DNA of 64,000 nt from Ilumatobacter sp. (lineage in GTDB: Bacteria > Actinomycetota > Acidimicrobiia > Acidimicrobiales > Ilumatobacteraceae), in contig REDU01000085.1 in NCBI GenBank assembly GCA_007693335.1, positions 1 to 64,000 on the forward strand, written 5' to 3'. The position numbers were made by a program, and so were the translations under genes. Below, one piece after another: positions 39,118-47,723 of this stretch. The notes beneath the pieces were generated by a model, which had not been told where the DNA came from, searched no databases, and saw nothing but the letters and a program-made list of their open reading frames with translations. Each line of letters begins with the position of its first letter. Position 1 is the first letter of the stretch.

Positions 39118-40059
39118 GTGACCCGAGTCGACCCCCGGATCGAGGTGATCCACGACCTCACCTCGGTCGTTCCGACGATCACCGAGCTGCTCGTGGCCGC
39201 AGCCGACGCCGACCAACGGCATCCGCTGTCGGATCAGCTCCGGCTCGACCTCGAGCACGGCGGCCGACCCGGATCCCTGGCGGTCGTCGCCCGTGATGAA
39301 CAGGACCGGGTGATCGGCTACACCCAATCGTCACCCGGGAACGAGTCGACGGTCGTGCAGCTCGTGGTCCACCCTGACCACCGCGACGATCTCACCACGG
39401 TCGGCGAACCGCTCCTCCGACTGGCCACTCAGGTCACCGACGACCTCTCCGGGGCCGACGCCCACCCGGTCACGTGGTGGGTCGCCGAACCCGATGAGTC
39501 GCATCACCGCCTGGCGGCCGATCTGGGGTGGTCCCCTGCTCGCCGCCTGTACCAGATGCGTCGGCGCCTGCCGACGGGCGAACCGGTGACGATCGATGTC
39601 CGGCCCTTCCGCCCCGGCGACGACGACGAGGCGTGGATCCACGTGAACAACCGAGCCTTCGCCGCCCACGGTGAACAGGGCGGCTGGGATCTCGCCACGC
39701 TGCGGCAGCGCATGGGCGAGCCCTGGTTCGATCCCGAGGGCTTCCTGGTGCACGAGGTCGACGGTCGCATGGTCGGCTTCTGCTGGACCAAGCTCCACGA
39801 CGAGCTCGACCCGGTCGAGGGTGAGATCTACGTGATCGGTGTCGACCCCGACCTGCACGGCGCCGGCATCGGGCGTCAACTCACCCTGGCCGGCCTCGAT
39901 TCGATCGCCCGACGAGGCGTCACGATCGGGATGCTGTTCGTCGACGCCGACAACACTCCTGCCGTACGTCTCTACGAACGACTCGGGTTCAGCATCCACC
40001 GCACCGACGTCGCCTTCACCGGACCACCGCCGGCGACCCCTCCAGGAGCACCAGCATGA
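39118..40059 (+). CDS. mshD: mycothiol synthase (mycothiol acetyltransferase)
   Basis: This 313-residue tandem GNAT protein acetylates Cys-GlcN-Ins, the last step of mycothiol synthesis. The C-terminal active GNAT domain shows MVGFCWTKLHDEL, GEIYVIGVDPDLHGAGIGRQLT (the acetyl-CoA P-loop) and ADNTPAVRLYERLGFS, which match MshD closely. The N-terminal GNAT half is degenerate, as in known MshDs. The start is a GTG at 39118, 47 bp after glgB. The stop overlaps the pepF start by ATGA. Mycothiol is restricted to actinobacteria, so this gene supports the taxonomic call. Confidence 0.93.
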   Translation: MTRVDPRIEVIHDLTSVVPTITELLVAAADADQRHPLSDQLRLDLEHGGRPGSLAVVARDEQDRVIGYTQSSPGNESTVVQLVVHPDHRDDLTTVGEPLLRLATQVTDDLSGADAHPVTWWVAEPDESHHRLAADLGWSPARRLYQMRRRLPTGEPVTIDVRPFRPGDDDEAWIHVNNRAFAAHGEQGGWDLATLRQRMGEPWFDPEGFLVHEVDGRMVGFCWTKLHDELDPVEGEIYVIGVDPDLHGAGIGRQLTLAGLDSIARRGVTIGMLFVDADNTPAVRLYERLGFSIHRTDVAFTGPPPATPPGAPA

Positions 40060-41891
40060 CCGCCTCGACGACCACCACGACGACCACCCTCGATGAGCAG
40101 GAACTCCCCCGATGGAGCGTGGCCGACGTCCACGAATCCCTCGACGCCAGGTCGTTCACCGATGCGTTCGAGGGCGCAACCGCCGACGTCGACCGACTGG
40201 TCGCGCTGTTCGACTCGCGCGATGTCCGAGCCATCGAGCCACGGCCGGTGTCGGCCGACGACGGAGCGACGGCCGACGAGGTCATCAGCGCGCTGAACGC
40301 CACCATCGAGTCGTTGCACGTGATCCGAGCGGTCGTGTACGCCACCGTGTCGACCGACTCACGCGACTCGCACGCGCAGTCACTGCTGAGCGAGATCGGC
40401 GTCCTCGACGCGAAGGTGACGCCGTTGTCGGCGCGGCTGGCCGATTGGGTGCACTCGCTGGGCGTCGACGAGCTGGCCGAAGTGAGCCCCGTGGTGAACG
40501 ACCACGTCGGGCCGCTCCGCCGGCTCGACCAGCGTGCCGCCCACCAGATGGCCGAGGCCGAGGAGGCCCTCTTCGCCGAGCTCACCACCACGGGAGCGTC
40601 GGCCTGGGGCCGGATGCAGCGTGACGTCACGTCGCAGCTGTCGACCGACGTGTCGTTCCCCGACGGCCGGGTGGAGCACCTGCCGCTGACCGCGGTGCGC
40701 GGCCTCGCCACCCACGGCGATCCGGCCGTGCGGGAGGCCGCCTACCGGGCGGAGCTGGCCGCGTGGCCGACCATCGCCACCCCCGTCGCGGCGGCGATGA
40801 ACGCGATCAAAGGTGAGGCCAACACGGTCAACCGTCGGCGCAACTGGGCGTCTCCCCTCGACGCATCGCTGTTCGCCAACAGCGTCGGTCGGGCCACGTT
40901 CGACGCCATGCAGTCGGCGGTGGTGGCATCACTGCCCGACTTCCGCCGCTGGATGCGCACCAAGGCCGGGCTGCACGGTCACCTCGACGGGCTCCCCTGG
41001 TGGGACCTCGTCGCACCCCTCCCGCACGCCGCCGGGGAGGTGTCGTGGGAGCAGGGCCTCGACGTCGTCCGACAGGGGTTCGCCTCCTACCACCCGACGC
41101 TGGCCGCCCTGGTCGACCGGGCCCTCGACGAGCGGTGGATCGACGCCTCCCCGCGCGACGGCAAGACCGGCGGAGCATTCTGCATGCCGTTCGTCGACGA
41201 CCGATCGCTGGTGCTGCTCAACTGGTCGGGATCGCTCGAGTCGGCACAGACCACCGCTCACGAACTCGGTCACGCCTACCACAACACCACGCTCGCCGGC
41301 CGCACACCGTTGCAACGCCAGCTCCCCATGGCCCTGGCCGAGACGGCCTCGATCTTCTGCGAGACGCTGGTGGTCGAGGCCGGGTTGGCGCACCTCGAGG
41401 GACCCGACCGGCTCGCGCTCCTCGACATCGATCTCCAGGGTGCCAACCAGATCGTGGTCGACATCCACTCCCGCTGGCTGTTCGAGACCGAGGTGTTCGC
41501 CCGCCGTCAGCGCCGGACGCTCTCCGCCAACGAGCTCGACGAGCTGATGAACGAGGCCCAGGCCGAGGCGTACGGCGACGGCCTCGACCGATCGACCGCG
41601 CACCCGCACATGTGGCTGCTGAAGCCGCACTACTACGGCTCCCACTTCTACAACTGGCCGTACACCTACGGGCTGCTGTTCGGGCTGGGGCTCTACTCGA
41701 AGTTCCAGGAGGACGCCGACCGCTTCCGACGGGGATACGACGACCTGCTCTCACGTGCGGGCATGGACACGGCCGAACAACTCGGCGACGCATTCGGCCT
41801 CGACGTGACCGACGAAGGCTTCTGGACCTCGAGCCTCGACGTGCTCCGCGCCCGCATCGACGACTACACGCGGCTCGCGGCCGAGCTCTGA
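40056..41891 (+). CDS. pepF: M3-family oligoendopeptidase F-like metallopeptidase
   Basis: This 611-residue zinc peptidase of family M3 carries the motif HELGH (His402, Glu403, His406 in TTAHELGHAYHNTTL). The third ligand Glu lies in MALAETASIFCETLVVE about 28 residues later. The C-terminal PHYYGSHFYNWPYTYGLLFGLGLY stretch, which shapes the substrate channel, is characteristic of PepF-type enzymes. No signal peptide is present, so it should degrade cytosolic oligopeptides. It is translationally coupled to mshD (ATGA) and is followed within 11 bp by a truncated deaminase gene. Confidence 0.92.
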   Translation: MTASTTTTTTTLDEQELPRWSVADVHESLDARSFTDAFEGATADVDRLVALFDSRDVRAIEPRPVSADDGATADEVISALNATIESLHVIRAVVYATVSTDSRDSHAQSLLSEIGVLDAKVTPLSARLADWVHSLGVDELAEVSPVVNDHVGPLRRLDQRAAHQMAEAEEALFAELTTTGASAWGRMQRDVTSQLSTDVSFPDGRVEHLPLTAVRGLATHGDPAVREAAYRAELAAWPTIATPVAAAMNAIKGEANTVNRRRNWASPLDASLFANSVGRATFDAMQSAVVASLPDFRRWMRTKAGLHGHLDGLPWWDLVAPLPHAAGEVSWEQGLDVVRQGFASYHPTLAALVDRALDERWIDASPRDGKTGGAFCMPFVDDRSLVLLNWSGSLESAQTTAHELGHAYHNTTLAGRTPLQRQLPMALAETASIFCETLVVEAGLAHLEGPDRLALLDIDLQGANQIVVDIHSRWLFETEVFARRQRRTLSANELDELMNEAQAEAYGDGLDRSTAHPHMWLLKPHYYGSHFYNWPYTYGLLFGLGLYSKFQEDADRFRRGYDDLLSRAGMDTAEQLGDAFGLDVTDEGFWTSSLDVLRARIDDYTRLAAEL

Positions 41892-41902
41892 CGGTCGGTC
41901 CC

Positions 41903-42154
41903 GTGCGAGTCGACCTCGAGCCGCCGATGCACACGGCGCTCGACCTCGCGTGGCGGTCGTTCGGAGCCGGGAGCTTCGGGATCGGTGCCGTCGTGACCGA
42001 TGCCGACGGGGTCGTGGTGGCCACCGGCAGGAACCGAATCCTCGAAGAGGATGCAGGCGATGACGTGCTCGCCGGGACGTCGGCGGCCGGCATCCTCTGG
42101 ACACGACTCGGCCACCACCTCGACGAGCTCCGCGACCTCGACCATCGGCACTGA
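41903..42154 (+). pseudogene. truncated nucleoside/nucleobase deaminase remnant
   Basis: An 83-codon ORF from GTG 41903 (or ATG 41927) reads MHTALDLAWRSFGAGSFGIG, then AVVTDADGVVVATGRNRILE and DDVLAGTS. That is the N-terminus of a cytidine/adenosine-type deaminase. In intact members this is followed at once by the zinc motif His-Ala-Glu and later Pro-Cys-x-x-Cys. Here the sequence breaks off into AAGILWTRLGHHLDELRDLDHRH and stops. No zinc site is present, so it cannot be active. An internal deletion that brought in another gene's 3' end is the simplest reading. Confidence 0.65.
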
Positions 42155-42177
42155 GCTGCACCGATAGCGTCGACGGC

Positions 42178-43227
42178 GTGGCCACCCGCTACGACCACTC
42201 CCGCGACGGTCTCACCGAGCTGCTCGCCCGCATCGACCCCGATCTCCCGCGCTACCGGGTCGATCAGGTGTGGGCCGGACTGTACGAGCAGCTCACCGAG
42301 CCGGCCGAGTGGACGAACCTGCCGAAGGCCCTGCGCGCCGAGCTGGCCGAGCATCTTCCCACGGCACTGACGCCAGTGACCGAATCGGTCAGCGACCGCG
42401 GCGACACGGTGAAGTTCCTGTGGCAGCTCGAGGGCGGGAGCCGCATCGAGACCGTCCTGATGCTCTACCCCGACCGGGCCACGGTCTGCGTCAGCAGCCA
42501 GGCGGGCTGCGCGATGGCGTGCGGTTTCTGCGCCACCGGCCAGGCCGGCTTCACCCGTCACCTGAGCAGCGGCGAGATCGTCGAGCAGGTGATCCGTGCC
42601 ATCCGTCGTGCACGCGAGGTCGACCGACGCGTGTCGAACATCGTGTTCATGGGCATGGGCGAGCCGCTCGCCAACGAGGCAGCCGTGTGGGCGTCGATCG
42701 AGCGCTTCCACCACGATCTCGGTCTGTCGGCGCGACACCTCACGGTGAGCACGGTCGGTCTCGTGCCAGGGATCCGCACGCTCACCACACGGCCCCTCCC
42801 GGTCAACCTGGCCGTGAGCCTCCACGCCGCCAACGACGAGCTGCGCGACGAACTCGTCCCGATCAACCGCCGCTACCCCATCGACACCCTGGTGGGCGCG
42901 TGCCGCGACTACCTGGCCGAGAAGGGCCGCCGGATCAGCTTCGAGTGGGCGATGATCGACGGCGTGAACGACCGGCCGAGCGATGCCGCCGAGCTGGCTG
43001 CCATCTGCCGCTCGCTGCGTCCCGGCGCCCACGTGAACCTGATCCCGCTCAACCCCACCCCCGGCTTCCCCACCGTCGGATCACCGCTGACACGGGTGAA
43101 CGAGTTCCGCGACCTGCTCGAGACGCTCGGCGCCAACGCCACCGTGCGGCGCAACCGGGGCACCGACATCGACGCGGCGTGCGGTCAGCTCGCCGCCGGT
43201 CAGCCCGTGGTCATCTCGGCGCGCTGA
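42178..43227 (+). CDS. rlmN: dual-specificity 23S rRNA/tRNA m2A methyltransferase
   Basis: This 349-residue radical-SAM methyltransferase makes 2-methyladenosine at 23S rRNA A2503 and in some tRNAs. The iron-sulfur motif is Cys-x3-Cys-x2-Cys in AGCAMACGFCATGQAGF, preceded by VCVSSQ. Family motifs are NIVFMGMGEPLAN, STVGLVPGI, LAVSLHAANDELRDELVPINRRYP and NLIPLNPTPGFP. The C-terminal Cys in TDIDAACGQL is the methyl-carrying residue. The start is a GTG at 42178. The Cfr-type antibiotic-resistance variant is unlikely because all signatures fit RlmN. Confidence 0.95.
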   Translation: MATRYDHSRDGLTELLARIDPDLPRYRVDQVWAGLYEQLTEPAEWTNLPKALRAELAEHLPTALTPVTESVSDRGDTVKFLWQLEGGSRIETVLMLYPDRATVCVSSQAGCAMACGFCATGQAGFTRHLSSGEIVEQVIRAIRRAREVDRRVSNIVFMGMGEPLANEAAVWASIERFHHDLGLSARHLTVSTVGLVPGIRTLTTRPLPVNLAVSLHAANDELRDELVPINRRYPIDTLVGACRDYLAEKGRRISFEWAMIDGVNDRPSDAAELAAICRSLRPGAHVNLIPLNPTPGFPTVGSPLTRVNEFRDLLETLGANATVRRNRGTDIDAACGQLAAGQPVVISAR

Positions 43228-43263
43228 CCCGGCAGCCACAGCGCCGGACGGGCGAATCGGATG

Positions 43264-43605
43264 TCACTGCACGTAGCGGGGGTTCGCGACCGCGAGCTTG
43301 TCGAGCACGCTGTCGCGGACCACGGCGCGGACCTCCTCGATGCGGTGATCGAGCGCTCCGGTGCGGATCGCCGCCGCGAGTTCGGTGTCGTCGGACACGC
43401 CCAGCGTCGCCAGCCGCTCGCCGTGACGGGCCTCGTGCTCGGGCGCCACGGCCAGCTCGCGTTCGACGATCTTCAGCATGTTCGCGGCCACCCGCGCGTG
43501 GAACGACAGACGGCCCTCGGTGCCGGGCATCACGTCGCGTTCGAGCCATTCCCGGACGGCCTCGACCAGCTGGCCCATGTCGGGTGCGTCGTGTGGTGCG
43601 CCCAT
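43264..43605 (-). CDS. DUF6285 domain protein
   Basis: This 113-residue helical protein has MGQLVEAVREWLERDVMPGTEGRLSFHARVAANMLKIVERELA near the N-terminus. Such proteins, now called DUF6285, are commonly found next to aminoglycoside-phosphotransferase-like kinases and acyl-CoA dehydrogenases in actinobacteria. The ATG shares its A with the stop of the upstream phosphotransferase (TGATG), so translation is coupled. No catalytic residues are obvious, and a role as a small partner of the kinase is inference. It is the last gene of the M23-phosphotransferase-DUF6285 series. Confidence 0.75.
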   Translation of the reverse strand: MGAPHDAPDMGQLVEAVREWLERDVMPGTEGRLSFHARVAANMLKIVERELAVAPEHEARHGERLATLGVSDDTELAAAIRTGALDHRIEEVRAVVRDSVLDKLAVANPRYVQ

Positions 43606-44561
43606 CACCAGCGTCCTTCCAGCGCGAGGAACAGGTCGTACTCGTTCTCGCACACCCGTCGGCCGATCGCCGCCAGCTCGTGGCTGCGAGCACGACCCGA
43701 CAGGTGGGTCTCGGCCTGGCCGATGCACATGATCCCCCACTTGAGGGTGCCGAGCACCTCCCACCAGTGGACCACCTCGGGATCGACCCGCAGGCCGCTC
43801 TCGGCTTCGTACGCCTCGAACAGCTGCTCGTAGCGCCCGAGCCCGGCCACGGGACCCTGCCCACCGAAGCGCCATGCCCGTACGCACAACCAGCCGAGAT
43901 CCTCCATCGGATCGCCGGCGTGGACCAACTCCCAATCGAGTACCGCTCGCAGACCGTGCTCGTCCACCATCACGTTGCCGAGCCGGAAATCGCCGTGCAC
44001 CAGGGTGCGCCGAGTGGGCGGGGGCCGGTGATCCTCGAGCCACCGGAATGCGAGCTCGAACGCCGGGTGCGGCGCACCGAACTCGTCGAGCACGACCCGG
44101 TACAGCTCGAGCTGATCGACATCCACCACACCATCGATGCCGTCGGGATCGATCGTGTGGATCCGGGCCAGTGCTTCCCCCAACTGTGCCGGGAGGTGCT
44201 CACGGGCCGAGGCGAATCGATCATCGCGCAGGATCTTGCGGGCGATCGTCTCACCCTCGACCGCAGCCGACACGATGTACGACGCCCCCGACGCACCCAC
44301 CCCACTCGCCACCAGCTCGGCGAGCGGCGCCCCGCTGGCAGTGACGGCACGAAGCACTCGCGCCTCGACGGACATGTCACGCTCGTCGCCGCCACGTTGG
44401 CGCTGCACCACGAGGGGCCGCCCGTCGGCACGGAAGCGCCACGTCTCGCGCGACGCTCCTCCAGAGAGCCGGGTCAGATCGTCGATGTGCTCGGCGCCGA
44501 GGATCGACGCCAGCTCGACCCTCAACTCGGTCGAGGTCTCGGGAGCCGGGGCCGAAGGCAT
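43605..44561 (-). CDS. phosphotransferase family protein (ACAD10-kinase-like)
   Basis: This 318-residue kinase-fold protein has LSGGASRETWRF (P-loop-like, near residue 33), the catalytic loop LVHGDFRLGNVMVD and the metal-binding Asp in AVLDWELVHAGDPMEDLGWLC. The C-terminal GTLKWGIMCIGQAETHLSG is typical of the actinobacterial group related to the kinase domain of ACAD10/11, thought to phosphorylate 4-hydroxyacyl-CoA or similar. That substrate is not proven here. It starts 17 bp after the M23 peptidase gene and is coupled to a DUF6285 gene. A second, different member lies at 56673-57680. Confidence 0.85.
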   Translation of the reverse strand: MPSAPAPETSTELRVELASILGAEHIDDLTRLSGGASRETWRFRADGRPLVVQRQRGGDERDMSVEARVLRAVTASGAPLAELVASGVGASGASYIVSAAVEGETIARKILRDDRFASAREHLPAQLGEALARIHTIDPDGIDGVVDVDQLELYRVVLDEFGAPHPAFELAFRWLEDHRPPPTRRTLVHGDFRLGNVMVDEHGLRAVLDWELVHAGDPMEDLGWLCVRAWRFGGQGPVAGLGRYEQLFEAYEAESGLRVDPEVVHWWEVLGTLKWGIMCIGQAETHLSGRARSHELAAIGRRVCENEYDLFLALEGRW

Positions 44562-44578
44562 CGCTCCAGCTTGGCGGC

Positions 44579-45859
44579 TCAGCAGCCGGCGGCTCGCACC
44601 GAAGGGGTCGGGTTGACCGGAACCCCGCTGCCGGGCCGGATCTCGAAGTGGAGATGCGGCACACCGGTGGCGTTCCCCGTCTCGCCCACGTACCCGATCA
44701 CCTGGCCCTGGTCGACCCGTCCGGCGGGTCCCTCGTATGCACTGAGGTGGGCGTAGTAGTACCGGACGCCGTTGTCACCCACCAGCGAGACCGTGAGACC
44801 TCCCAGGCGGTTGGCGCGGTGCTCGGTCGACCCCGACACCACGGCCACGAGCGGCGTACCCGTCGGGGCCAACATGTCGACGCCCTGGTGTCGGCGACCA
44901 CCGCTGCGCGGGGCGCCCCAGGTGTCCCCCCACGCCGAGCCACCCACCACCGGGCACACGATGGCGTCGACGAAGAGACTGCTGGGGTTCGATCCGCCGC
45001 CCCCAGCGCCGGTGCGACCGCCAACGGCACTCGCCGTCGGATCGATCCGTCGACCGGACTCGGGGGCGACATCGGTCTGGTCGGCCACGGTCTCGGCCTC
45101 GACACGACGGGCATCTTCCACCCGGCGCCGCTCGGCTTCCTCGAGCTCGCGTTGTGCCTCGCGCTGTCGGGCCTCGAGTGCCCGGCGTACCGCTTCGTCC
45201 TCGAGTCGCTGCCCCTCGACCTCGCGGAGCCGTTGCACCTCCGCCTCGGCGTCGACGCGCAGCTGCTCGAGGCGTTCCTGTTGACGACGTGATGCCCGCT
45301 GGGTGGCGGCGAGATCGAGACGCGCCACATCGAGCTCTCGACGAACCGCATCGAAGTCGTCGAGCCGCGAGGCGCCCACATCGGCGACCACGCCCACCAG
45401 CACGTCGGCCCGGACCCGTTCGTTCGGCGCCCTGATGTCGGTCAGCAGCGGGATGCCCTCCGAGCCGCTCGCCACGAACCTCGTGATCGCGATCGATTCG
45501 ACGTTGGCGCGGAGCATCTCGACCTCGACCTCGAGCTCGTCGATCTCGGCGGTCAGGCGCAGCTCGTGCTCGAGCAGGAGGTCGTAGGCGGACTGCGTGC
45601 TCCACAACTCGTCGGCCAGCGCGTTGGCGCGTTCGCGCGCCGCCGAGATCGCCCGCGCCGCCTCCTCGGCTGCCGCATCGTCGAGGGGAGGGTCATCGAC
45701 AGGGAGGTGCTCGATGGGGCGATCGTCGATCGCGGGCACAGCCGTTGCCCAGCCGGCGAGCACGGGCGACGACGGTGCCACGGTGAGGACAGCGCTCGTG
45801 ACTGCGAGAGCGACAACGAGCGCGAACCCCATCACCGGCCTCGCCCCTGGTGCACCCAT
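44579..45859 (-). CDS. secreted M23-family peptidoglycan endopeptidase with coiled coil
   Basis: The product is 426 residues from ATG 45859 and begins with a signal peptide (VMGFALVVALAVTSAVLTVA). Residues about 60-280 form a long coiled coil (EEAARAISAARERANALADELW and later Glu/Arg-rich heptads), as in EnvC- and NlpD-like division factors. The C-terminal LytM domain has RRHQGVDMLAPTGTPLVAV (zinc His and Asp) and ATGVPHLHFEIRPG (His-x-His). The zinc site is complete, so it may cut peptidoglycan itself rather than only activate amidases. It is divergent from the ABC ATPase gene and precedes a phosphotransferase gene. Confidence 0.9.
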   Translation of the reverse strand: MGAPGARPVMGFALVVALAVTSAVLTVAPSSPVLAGWATAVPAIDDRPIEHLPVDDPPLDDAAAEEAARAISAARERANALADELWSTQSAYDLLLEHELRLTAEIDELEVEVEMLRANVESIAITRFVASGSEGIPLLTDIRAPNERVRADVLVGVVADVGASRLDDFDAVRRELDVARLDLAATQRASRRQQERLEQLRVDAEAEVQRLREVEGQRLEDEAVRRALEARQREAQRELEEAERRRVEDARRVEAETVADQTDVAPESGRRIDPTASAVGGRTGAGGGGSNPSSLFVDAIVCPVVGGSAWGDTWGAPRSGGRRHQGVDMLAPTGTPLVAVVSGSTEHRANRLGGLTVSLVGDNGVRYYYAHLSAYEGPAGRVDQGQVIGYVGETGNATGVPHLHFEIRPGSGVPVNPTPSVRAAGC

Positions 45860-45922
45860 ACGGAGCCCGACACTACCGCTCGGATCATGCACGGGACCCG
45901 GCGCCGCGGCTACAACGAGACG

Positions 45923-46741
45923 ATGTCCGACATCATGCCGAACGATTCGAACGCGAGCGATCCGCTGGTGGTCGACGACGTGTCGTTCCGGCGCGACGGA
46001 CGAGCGATCCTCGACCGGGTCACGATCCGGGTCGAGTCCGGCCAGCGATGGCTGGTGCTGGGCGCGAACGGCAGCGGCAAGACCACGCTGCTGCGCATCG
46101 CGGCGCTCTACGAGCACCCGTCGAGCGGTTCCGTGTCGGTGCTGGGAGAGCGACTGGGCGTCACCGACGTGCGTGTGCTCCGCCGACGCATCGGGTACGC
46201 ATCGGCAGCCCTCGGTGCACAGTTCCGGACCGAACTCACTGCCGTGGACATCGTCAAGACGGCCCGGTACGCCGCACTCGAGCCGTGGTGGCATCAGTAC
46301 GACCGCGACGACCACGACCGGGCGGTCGCCTGTCTCGGGTCGATGGGCGTCGACGCTCTCGCCCACCGGACCCTGGGCACACTCTCGTCGGGTGAGCAGC
46401 AGCGGGTGTTCCTCGCCCGCACCCTGATGAACGACCCGGCGGTGGTGCTCTTGGACGAGCCCTCGGCCCGGCTCGACCTCGGCGGACGCGAACAGCTCGT
46501 CGTGGCGCTGCAGCACATGGCGGCCGATCCCACCGCACCACCGTTCGTACTCGTGACCCACCACGTGGACGAGGTACCACCCGGGGTCACCCACGCAGCG
46601 CTGCTGCGCGACGGTCGGATCCTGCAGTCGGGCGTGATCGACGATGTCCTGACCAGCGAGGGGCTGAGCGAGTGCTTCGGGCTGCCGCTCGAGCTCGATC
46701 GACGGCCCGATGGTCGACTCACGGCGTGGGGTCGGCGCTGA
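45923..46741 (+). CDS. ABC transporter ATP-binding protein, orphan
   Basis: This 272-residue ATPase has Walker A GANGSGKTT, an unusual signature SSGEQQR, Walker B AVVLLDEPSARLDLGG and the switch His in LVTHHVDEVPPG. The ATG at 45923 is chosen; one at 45887 would add a basic Arg-rich stretch. No permease or binding protein is adjacent. The long D-loop and the YEHPSSGSVSVLGERLG region resemble the ModF/YlmA-like 'iron/molybdate-type' stand-alone ATPases, which may act outside transport. Its end overlaps the convergent SRPBCC gene by 23 bp. Confidence 0.85.
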   Translation: MSDIMPNDSNASDPLVVDDVSFRRDGRAILDRVTIRVESGQRWLVLGANGSGKTTLLRIAALYEHPSSGSVSVLGERLGVTDVRVLRRRIGYASAALGAQFRTELTAVDIVKTARYAALEPWWHQYDRDDHDRAVACLGSMGVDALAHRTLGTLSSGEQQRVFLARTLMNDPAVVLLDEPSARLDLGGREQLVVALQHMAADPTAPPFVLVTHHVDEVPPGVTHAALLRDGRILQSGVIDDVLTSEGLSECFGLPLELDRRPDGRLTAWGRR

Positions 46742-47165
46742 CCAACTCGATCAACCGCTCGCTCCCCCGCCGGATCTCGTCGTCGAGGATCCGCTCGAGG
46801 ATCCCACCGGTCCACAACGACCCGCCATACGAGAGATCCATCGTGAGACGACTGCCCGTGCCCAGGGGCTCGACGAGCGCGTTCAGCGTCCATGCTGCGT
46901 GATGGCGGCCATCGAGCTCACGGCGTTCGAAACGCGCCGACCGGCCGGGTTCGAGCCCGGTCCGCTCCATCCTGAGACGCTTCGATCTCGCGAGTGGTCC
47001 GACGCGGGTGCGCAACTCGACCATCCACGCCGGTGCGCCGTCGGTCTCGACCGGTTCAGCGGCGTGCACCAGGGTCATCCAGGCCGGATAGCGGTCGAGC
47101 GCCTCGATGTGTTCGAACAGCAGCCCGGGCGCGCAGTCGGCCTCGAGCGCGGCCGTGGTCCTCAT
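46719..47165 (-). CDS. SRPBCC (START-like) family protein
   Basis: This 148-residue helix-grip protein begins MRTTAALEADCAPGLLFEHIEALDRYPAWM, the standard polyketide-cyclase/SRPBCC opening. It ends with ERILDDEIRRGSERLIELV, a long C-terminal helix. The internal RMERTGLEPGRSARFERRELDG and TMDLSYGG strands line a hydrophobic pocket for an unknown ligand, probably a lipid or polyketide-like molecule. Its ATG overlaps the upstream DUF3499-like gene's stop (ATGA), so it is the last gene of the NfeD-SPFH-ATPase operon. Confidence 0.8.
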   Translation of the reverse strand: MRTTAALEADCAPGLLFEHIEALDRYPAWMTLVHAAEPVETDGAPAWMVELRTRVGPLARSKRLRMERTGLEPGRSARFERRELDGRHHAAWTLNALVEPLGTGSRLTMDLSYGGSLWTGGILERILDDEIRRGSERLIELVSADPTP

Positions 47166-47713
47166 GGACCCGGGCGACGCGGCGGGAGGTCTTCGCCACG
47201 GAACGCCCGGGCGAGCAGCGGGCTACGCACCTCGAGGAGCCCGTCGAGGTTGTCGTCGGTGTCGAACGTGGGCATCCACTCCGACGCCGGTTCACCGTCG
47301 CCGGTCGGGGTCACATCTCCGGCCTCGACCAGATCGGCGGGGACCATGGGTGTCTCGACGGGGGTGGCGTCGAGTTGCAGCTGCTCAGACGCCGCCGGAG
47401 CGCGGCTGGCGGTGCCTGCCGTCGTGCCGGCGGTACGGCGACGTGGAGCGCTTCGCCGTTCGGACGTCGTACCCTTCGCCCGCTTCGGCGAGGTGGGCGG
47501 TCGGAACAACCGCGGGATGGGCTCGCGGCGATCGTCGAGGGTCCACCCACGGGGCACCACCATCGCGTCGGCGTGGCGCTTGCACAGCACACCGTTGGCG
47601 TGCTGGTTCCACCGGTCGAGCGGCGAGAGCCAGAACACGAGGTCTTCGGGACGCATGCCGTAGGCGGCGGCACCGGGCTCGGAGCAGCCCGGTCGCTCGC
47701 ACAGCTTCGTCAT
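47162..47713 (-). CDS. DUF3499-like zinc-ribbon protein
   Basis: This 183-residue protein has CERPGCSEPGAAAYG near the N-terminus and GVLCKRHADAMVVPRGWTL about 30 residues later. The Cys-x4-Cys and Cys-x2-His pair plus the VPRGW motif are the hallmarks of the actinobacterial DUF3499 family, best known from a conserved but uncharacterised mycobacterial gene. After the ribbon (residues 1-60) comes an Arg/Thr/Pro-rich linker and an acidic C-terminus. The ATG at 47713 lies 10 bp after the P-type ATPase stop. Zinc binding is inferred; the function is unknown. Confidence 0.7.
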   Translation of the reverse strand: MTKLCERPGCSEPGAAAYGMRPEDLVFWLSPLDRWNQHANGVLCKRHADAMVVPRGWTLDDRREPIPRLFRPPTSPKRAKGTTSERRSAPRRRTAGTTAGTASRAPAASEQLQLDATPVETPMVPADLVEAGDVTPTGDGEPASEWMPTFDTDDNLDGLLEVRSPLLARAFRGEDLPPRRPGP

Positions 47714-47723
47714 GCCGCCGAAT

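Noticed and set aside
45923-46741. A complete ABC transporter operon
   Set aside because: Neighbouring genes on both sides are an M23 peptidase and an SRPBCC protein on the opposite strand. No permease or binding protein is present.
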